Of a stretch of DNA of 10,807 nucleotides, positions 8,014 to 10,807 are shown piece by piece. Below the pieces are notes generated by a model that was not told the origin of the DNA, searched no databases, and saw only the letters and a program-made list of their open reading frames with translations. The stretch is taken from NCBI GenBank assembly GCA_005879245.1, contig VBLA01000034.1, positions 1-10,807 on the forward strand. Reading direction: 5' to 3'. A program made the position numbers and the translations under genes. The stretch comes from Deltaproteobacteria bacterium. Lineage in GTDB: Bacteria; Desulfobacterota; Binatia; DP-6. The stretch's first letter is position 1. Each line of letters opens with the position of its first letter.

Positions 8014-8877
8014 CTAGCTGGAGCCCTTCCCGCTCACCCGGCGCATCTCGCTCTCGGCCCATTGGATCCTGCGGTAGTCGAACTGGGGCACCTCGAGCAA
8101 GTGGAACTTCTCGACCTCGAAGTAGGGGGACAGGTCGAAGTCCCGTGGCGTGATGATGGAGGGGACCTGGCGGCGGAACACCGTCGCGTAGGGGGGAGGC
8201 GTGCGGCGAAGGATCCGATCGTGCCAGCGCCGGCGGGACGGCGTGCCGTTCCCGGGGGTCAGCGAAGGAAGGATCGGGAAGCCGACATTCTGGAAGGCGC
8301 GCCCGATCAGGCTCGAGCAGATGACCTGTGTGGGCAGTCCGCTGCCGAACTCGAGGGCGCGGCGCCGGAAGCGCCGCGGGATGAGGCTCACCGGGAAGAA
8401 GTAGCGTGCGAGGTCGAAGATGTTCTGCAGGTCGTAGCGGTGGCCCAGCTGGGAGAGCACCTCATCGAGGATGCGTCGGAGATCGTCCCGCTGCAGCCCC
8501 ATGGGGCGGCAGACGCGCAGGTTCAGGTGCGCGTACTTGGTGACGGGCGAGGCCAGCACCCCTTCGGAGAGTGCCTCGATCATCATGTGCTCGGCATCGC
8601 GTCCGTATGCCGCGCGCAGCGCCGCGCGCTGCTCCGGATGGCGCCTCAGGATCTCATCTCCCACGTAGAGCACGGAGTGCGACCACGAGCTCTGGGTCAG
8701 GTACTTGATGACCTCGCTGATGCGCTGCTCGCCGTCGACGAGGATGACGTCACCGAGGCGAAGGCCCTGGCGCAGGCTCTCGGGGTCGTTCGGCAGGAGG
8801 TGGTTGTAGGTGCCCCGCGGCTTGGTGAGCACGTGGGCCACAAGCGCGAAGATCTTGTTGCGCAGCCGGCGGGGCAT
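8014..8877 (-). CDS. YiiX/YaeF-like permuted papain-fold cysteine hydrolase (C92 type)
   Basis: A 287-residue member of the circularly permuted NlpC/P60 papain-fold hydrolases (YiiX/YaeF/YebB, peptidase family C92). Proposed substrates are amide, thioester or ester bonds in lipids or peptidoglycan-linked compounds. Numbering from ATG 8877: LGDVILVDG (41-49) opens the fold, and SWSHSVLYVGD (64-74) holds the catalytic His67, which in this permuted family precedes the Cys. MMIEALSEGV (98-107) supplies the conserved acidic residue, and TQVICSSLIG (183-192) holds the nucleophile Cys187. The C-terminal ITPRDFDLSPYF (242-253) is typical of longer members. I see no convincing signal peptide or lipobox, only a basic start and a short hydrophobic run. 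A GTG at 8907 would add ten residues but overlap the divergent mutY start. The substrate is not determinable. Confidence 0.82.
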   Translation of the reverse strand: MPRRLRNKIFALVAHVLTKPRGTYNHLLPNDPESLRQGLRLGDVILVDGEQRISEVIKYLTQSSWSHSVLYVGDEILRRHPEQRAALRAAYGRDAEHMMIEALSEGVLASPVTKYAHLNLRVCRPMGLQRDDLRRILDEVLSQLGHRYDLQNIFDLARYFFPVSLIPRRFRRRALEFGSGLPTQVICSSLIGRAFQNVGFPILPSLTPGNGTPSRRRWHDRILRRTPPPYATVFRRQVPSIITPRDFDLSPYFEVEKFHLLEVPQFDYRRIQWAESEMRRVSGKGSS

Positions 8878-8900
8878 CGACGGCCATTCTAGCGAGTTCC
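8878..8900. promoter_or_regulatory. Very short divergent gap (YiiX-like / mutY)
   Basis: Only 23 bp separate the chosen starts of two divergent genes, so their promoters must lie within each other's 5' coding sequence. The alternative GTG 8907 for the hydrolase would make the two genes overlap by 7 bp. Confidence 0.3.
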
Positions 8901-9635
8901 GTGCCACCTTCGAAACGAAAAACTGCCCGGGCTCGCCGCTTTCGGGGTGGGGTGTTGACCTGGTACGCGCGTCATCGCCGACGGCTTCCGTGGCTTTTTG
9001 TTTGTGACCCCTATGCGGTTTTGGTCTCGGAGTTCATGCTCCAGCAGACCCAGGTCGCGCGTGTCATCGAGTTCTATCCGCGTTTCTTGCAACGGTACCC
9101 GACTCTCGAGGATCTGGCGTCCGCGCCAGCCGATGGGGTGCGCGAGAGCTGGGGGGGACTCGGCTACTATGCTCGCGCCCGGAACCTCCATGCCGCGGTG
9201 CGGCGAATCGTCGCCGAGAGCGGCGGCCGCGTGCCGCAGTCGCCCGTGGAGCTGGCGCGGCTACCGGGGATCGGGGCCTACACCGCGGGGGCCGTGGCGA
9301 GTCTCGCATTCGGCGCGGCCGTTCCCGCGGTCGACACCAACGTGGCTCGCGTGCTCGGACGAGTGTTCGGCCTCCGGGGTGCGGCACAGCGCTCGCGCCG
9401 GATGCGCCGCGTGTGGGTGCTCGCTGCGGCACTCGTCCCGCCGCGGCGCGCGGCAGACTGGAACCAGGCCCTGATGGACCTGGGTGCCCTCGTCTGCACC
9501 GCCCGTGCGCCGCGGTGTCCCGTCTGCCCCGTGCGGGGCGTCTGCGCGACGCGACCCCGGGTGGAGGAGCGCGGGCGGGCAGGTGCTGCTAGAGCATTTC
9601 CCAGATCGGGCGCACTTCGGTCACCACGCACTTGA
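8901..9635 (+). CDS. mutY: A/G-specific adenine DNA glycosylase, short form
   Basis: MutY removes adenine mispaired with 8-oxoguanine in the GO base-excision repair pathway. The 244-residue reading frame has the whole catalytic core. WYARHRRRLPW (21-31) is followed by catalytic Glu44 in SEFMLQQTQV (43-52) and SWGGLGYYARARNL (83-96). The helix-hairpin-helix LPGIGAYTAGAV (121-132) and catalytic Asp145 in VDTNVARVLGRVFGL (144-158) come next. The [4Fe-4S] ligands Cys199, 206, 209 and 215 have the exact C-x6-C-x2-C-x5-C spacing. It stops about 29 residues after the cluster, so the C-terminal Nudix-like domain that recognises 8-oxoG is absent; typical MutY is about 350 residues. The usual LPWR is LPWL. 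The GTG 8901 start lacks a strong ribosome site, and GTG 8952 is less likely because it trims the conserved N-terminus. Confidence 0.88.
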   Translation: MPPSKRKTARARRFRGGVLTWYARHRRRLPWLFVCDPYAVLVSEFMLQQTQVARVIEFYPRFLQRYPTLEDLASAPADGVRESWGGLGYYARARNLHAAVRRIVAESGGRVPQSPVELARLPGIGAYTAGAVASLAFGAAVPAVDTNVARVLGRVFGLRGAAQRSRRMRRVWVLAAALVPPRRAADWNQALMDLGALVCTARAPRCPVCPVRGVCATRPRVEERGRAGAARAFPRSGALRSPRT

Positions 9636-9705
9636 GCTGCCGCGCAACCTGCCGGCGTTCTGCGAACGGATGAAACAGTCCTACTACGGAGGGCACGAGG
9701 CATGA
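9583..9705 (+). other. Unassigned short reading frame or 3' gene remnant
   Basis: A frame different from mutY reads about 40 codons from GTG 9583 to TGA 9705. It includes EHFPDRAHFGHHALELPR and then FCERMKQSYYGGHEA. Its stop overlaps the SDR ATG as ATGA, the junction seen between real genes in this window, and its third positions are richer in G/C than those of the overlapping mutY tail. A GGAGGAG lies about 14 bases upstream of the GTG, which is too far for a strong start. I recognise no family. It could be the 3' end of a gene lost by deletion, a small coupled peptide, or chance. Confidence 0.25.
9688..9693 (+). promoter_or_regulatory. Shine-Dalgarno of the first SDR gene
   Basis: GGAGGG, eight bases before ATG 9702. 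This is a near-ideal ribosome site that fixes the start. Confidence 0.7.
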
Positions 9706-10313
9706 GCGACAACACGAAGGCCATCGTCGTCGGCGTGGGACCCGAGGCCGGGCTCGGCGGAGCCCTTTGCGCGCGGCTGGCCCGGGAAGGGCTCCACGTC
9801 TTCGTGGCTGGACGGACCCCGGCGAAGGTGGAGGCGCTGGTCGACAACGCCGGCAACGCCGCGATGGGGCAGGCCCACGACATGGAGGCGAGCTTCTTCG
9901 AGCAGGTGTGGCGCGTGGGATGCTTCGGCGGCTTCCTGGTCGGCCGCGAGGCCCTGCGGAGGATGCTGCCTCGCGGCCGCGGAACCGTGCTCTTCACGGG
10001 CGCGACCGCGTCGCTGCGCGGGAAGCCGAACACGACGGCCTTCGCGGCGGCAAAAGCCGGGCTGCGTTCGCTGGCGCAGTCGATGGCACGCGCCTATGGT
10101 CCCCAGGGGATCCACGTGGGTCACGTCGTCGTCGACGGCGGCATCGCCGGCGACAAGATCATGAAGGGTATCCCGCAGTTCGCGCAGGCGATGGGCGAGG
10201 ACGGCCTCGTCAGCCTCTCGGGCCTCGCCGACGCCTACTGGTACCTGTACAAGCAGCCGAAGGCCGCCTGGACCCACGAGCTCGACCTCAGAACCTTCAA
10301 GGAGTCGTTCTAG
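9702..10313 (+). CDS. SDR-family oxidoreductase-like protein with apparent internal deletion
   Basis: A short-chain dehydrogenase/reductase (Rossmann fold, NAD(P)-binding) of 203 residues, against about 240-260 for the family. The N-terminal Gly-rich loop VGVGPEAGLGG (10-20) and the Arg after strand 2 (VAGRTPAKVEAL, 35-46) are present. The text then jumps directly to DNAGNAAMG (48-56), the NNAG-like motif after strand 4. About 37 residues seen in the next gene (strand 3, the acidic DV turn, helix and strand 4) are missing in frame. The C-terminal half is intact: VLFTGATASLRG (96-107), then FAAAK (114-118), GPQGIHVGHVVVDGG and the tail. The usual catalytic Tyr is Phe114, and the usual active-site Asn position reads Gly73, while Ser104 and Lys118 remain. 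It abuts the next SDR gene (TAGATG). Catalysis and cofactor binding are doubtful; the substrate is unknown. Confidence 0.8.
   Translation: MSDNTKAIVVGVGPEAGLGGALCARLAREGLHVFVAGRTPAKVEALVDNAGNAAMGQAHDMEASFFEQVWRVGCFGGFLVGREALRRMLPRGRGTVLFTGATASLRGKPNTTAFAAAKAGLRSLAQSMARAYGPQGIHVGHVVVDGGIAGDKIMKGIPQFAQAMGEDGLVSLSGLADAYWYLYKQPKAAWTHELDLRTFKESF
10299..10304 (+). promoter_or_regulatory. Shine-Dalgarno of the second SDR gene
   Basis: AAGGAG, nine bases before ATG 10314 and inside the last codons of the preceding SDR gene. It supports co-translation of the two. Confidence 0.7.
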
Positions 10314-10807
10314 ATGTCGGAGAAGATCTGCGTGGTCGCCGGGGTCGGTCCCGGCACCGGGGCGGCGCTCAGCCGACGGTTCGCCGCCGGCGGGTACCGC
10401 GTCGCGATGCTGGCCCGCGACGCGGAGCGCCTCGCGGCGCTCGAGCGGGAGATCGCGGGAAGCCGAGGTTACGCCGTCGACGTCACCGAAGCGGCGCGCG
10501 TGAAGGAGGTCGTGGAGAGAATCGGCTCGGACCTGGGGACCCCGAGCGTGCTGGTCCACAACGCGGTGAGCGGCCACTTCGGGGAGTTTCTCGAGGTAGC
10601 GCCCGAGGCCCTCGAGCAGACGTTCCGCACCAACGTGCTGTCGCTCATGCTCCTCGGCCAGGCGATCGTACCCCGCATGCTCGCGGCCGGCCGCGGAGCG
10701 ATCATCGTCACCGGGAACACGTCCGCCTGGCGGGGCGCGGCGAGCTTCGCTGCCTTCGCGCCGTCGAAGGCGGCGCAGCGGATCCTCGCGCAGGCCATGG
10801 CGAGGAG
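10314..10807 (+). CDS. SDR-family oxidoreductase-like protein, cut by right window edge
   Basis: The N-terminal 164 residues of a second short-chain dehydrogenase/reductase; the 3' end lies outside. Visible elements in order are the nucleotide loop VAGVGPGTGAAL (8-19), LARD after strand 2 (33-36) and the acidic turn AVDVTEA (54-60). VHNAVSGHFGE (81-91) stands in for NNAG. Asn107 is in FRTNVLSLM, and Ser137 is in VTGNTSAWRG (132-141). At the YxxxK site the protein has Phe148-x3-Lys152 (FAPSK), so the catalytic Tyr is replaced as in the upstream gene. ATG 10314 follows the previous TAG with no gap. This copy retains the segment that the upstream copy lacks and so serves as a local comparison. 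It probably belongs to an operon of lipid or xenobiotic metabolism, but no substrate can be named. Confidence 0.85.
   Translation, partial: MSEKICVVAGVGPGTGAALSRRFAAGGYRVAMLARDAERLAALEREIAGSRGYAVDVTEAARVKEVVERIGSDLGTPSVLVHNAVSGHFGEFLEVAPEALEQTFRTNVLSLMLLGQAIVPRMLAAGRGAIIVTGNTSAWRGAASFAAFAPSKAAQRILAQAMAR

Noticed and set aside
6850..8892. A 680-codon plus-strand open frame
   Set aside because: It runs antisense through the second glycosyltransferase, across the small membrane protein in another frame, and antisense through the YiiX-like gene. It is an artefact of high GC content.
1..10807. CRISPR arrays, tRNA/rRNA genes, insertion sequences, long direct or inverted repeats
   Set aside because: Reading the window I saw no regularly spaced repeats, no transposase-like frame and no structural RNA signature. 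Short GC-rich repeats such as GCGCGC runs are ordinary background here.

Overview
The window is uniformly GC-rich bacterial chromosome, with coding third positions strongly G/C. Cell-envelope genes of a Gram-negative type dominate: an RND/MMPL exporter, two ArnT-like membrane glycosyltransferases and a YiiX-type cysteine hydrolase. The protein styles resemble deltaproteobacterial or Binatota-like soil lineages. That placement is an impression from protein style, not a computed one. I found no rRNA, tRNA, CRISPR array, insertion sequence or phage gene, and no stretch over 300 bases lacks a gene.

Layout. (1) Positions 2-2299, minus strand: an RND/MMPL exporter whose C-terminal end runs off the left edge. 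It is translationally coupled to (2) an ArnT/GT39-like glycosyltransferase (2299-3999, minus), because the TGA of one and the ATG of the other share a base. (3) A 53-bp divergent gap leads to a plus-strand pair: a class I SAM methyltransferase (4053-4739) overlapping a complete enolase (4736-6016) by ATGA. (4) Convergent to enolase is a second ArnT/GT39-like glycosyltransferase (6046-7620, minus). (5) Divergent from that is a small single-pass membrane protein with a coiled coil (7685-8008, plus). (6) Convergent with it, 5 bp away, is a permuted papain-fold hydrolase of the YiiX/YaeF (C92) type (8014-8877, minus). (7) Divergent again is a short MutY (8901-9635, plus). (8) Two short-chain dehydrogenase/reductase-like genes follow on the plus strand (9702-10313 and 10314 to the right edge). 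Each has a clear Shine-Dalgarno sequence and they abut, so they form an operon.

The strand changes six times in under 11 kb, so most transcription units are one or two genes and share short divergent promoter regions. Two units suggest joint function. The glycosyltransferase and RND pair may make and move a glycosylated lipid or envelope polymer. The SDR pair looks like part of a lipid or xenobiotic oxidation operon continuing to the right. Enolase is housekeeping and MutY is DNA repair.

I do not see a clearly new multi-gene system. The points most worth a second look are local. The first SDR appears to have lost about 37 residues in frame around its cofactor/Asn region, and both SDRs carry Phe in place of the catalytic Tyr. 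The RND exporter lacks a recognisable first transmembrane helix and has a Cys-rich basic stretch there instead. MutY ends right after its iron-sulfur cluster and is followed by an orphan reading frame that ends exactly on the next gene's start codon.
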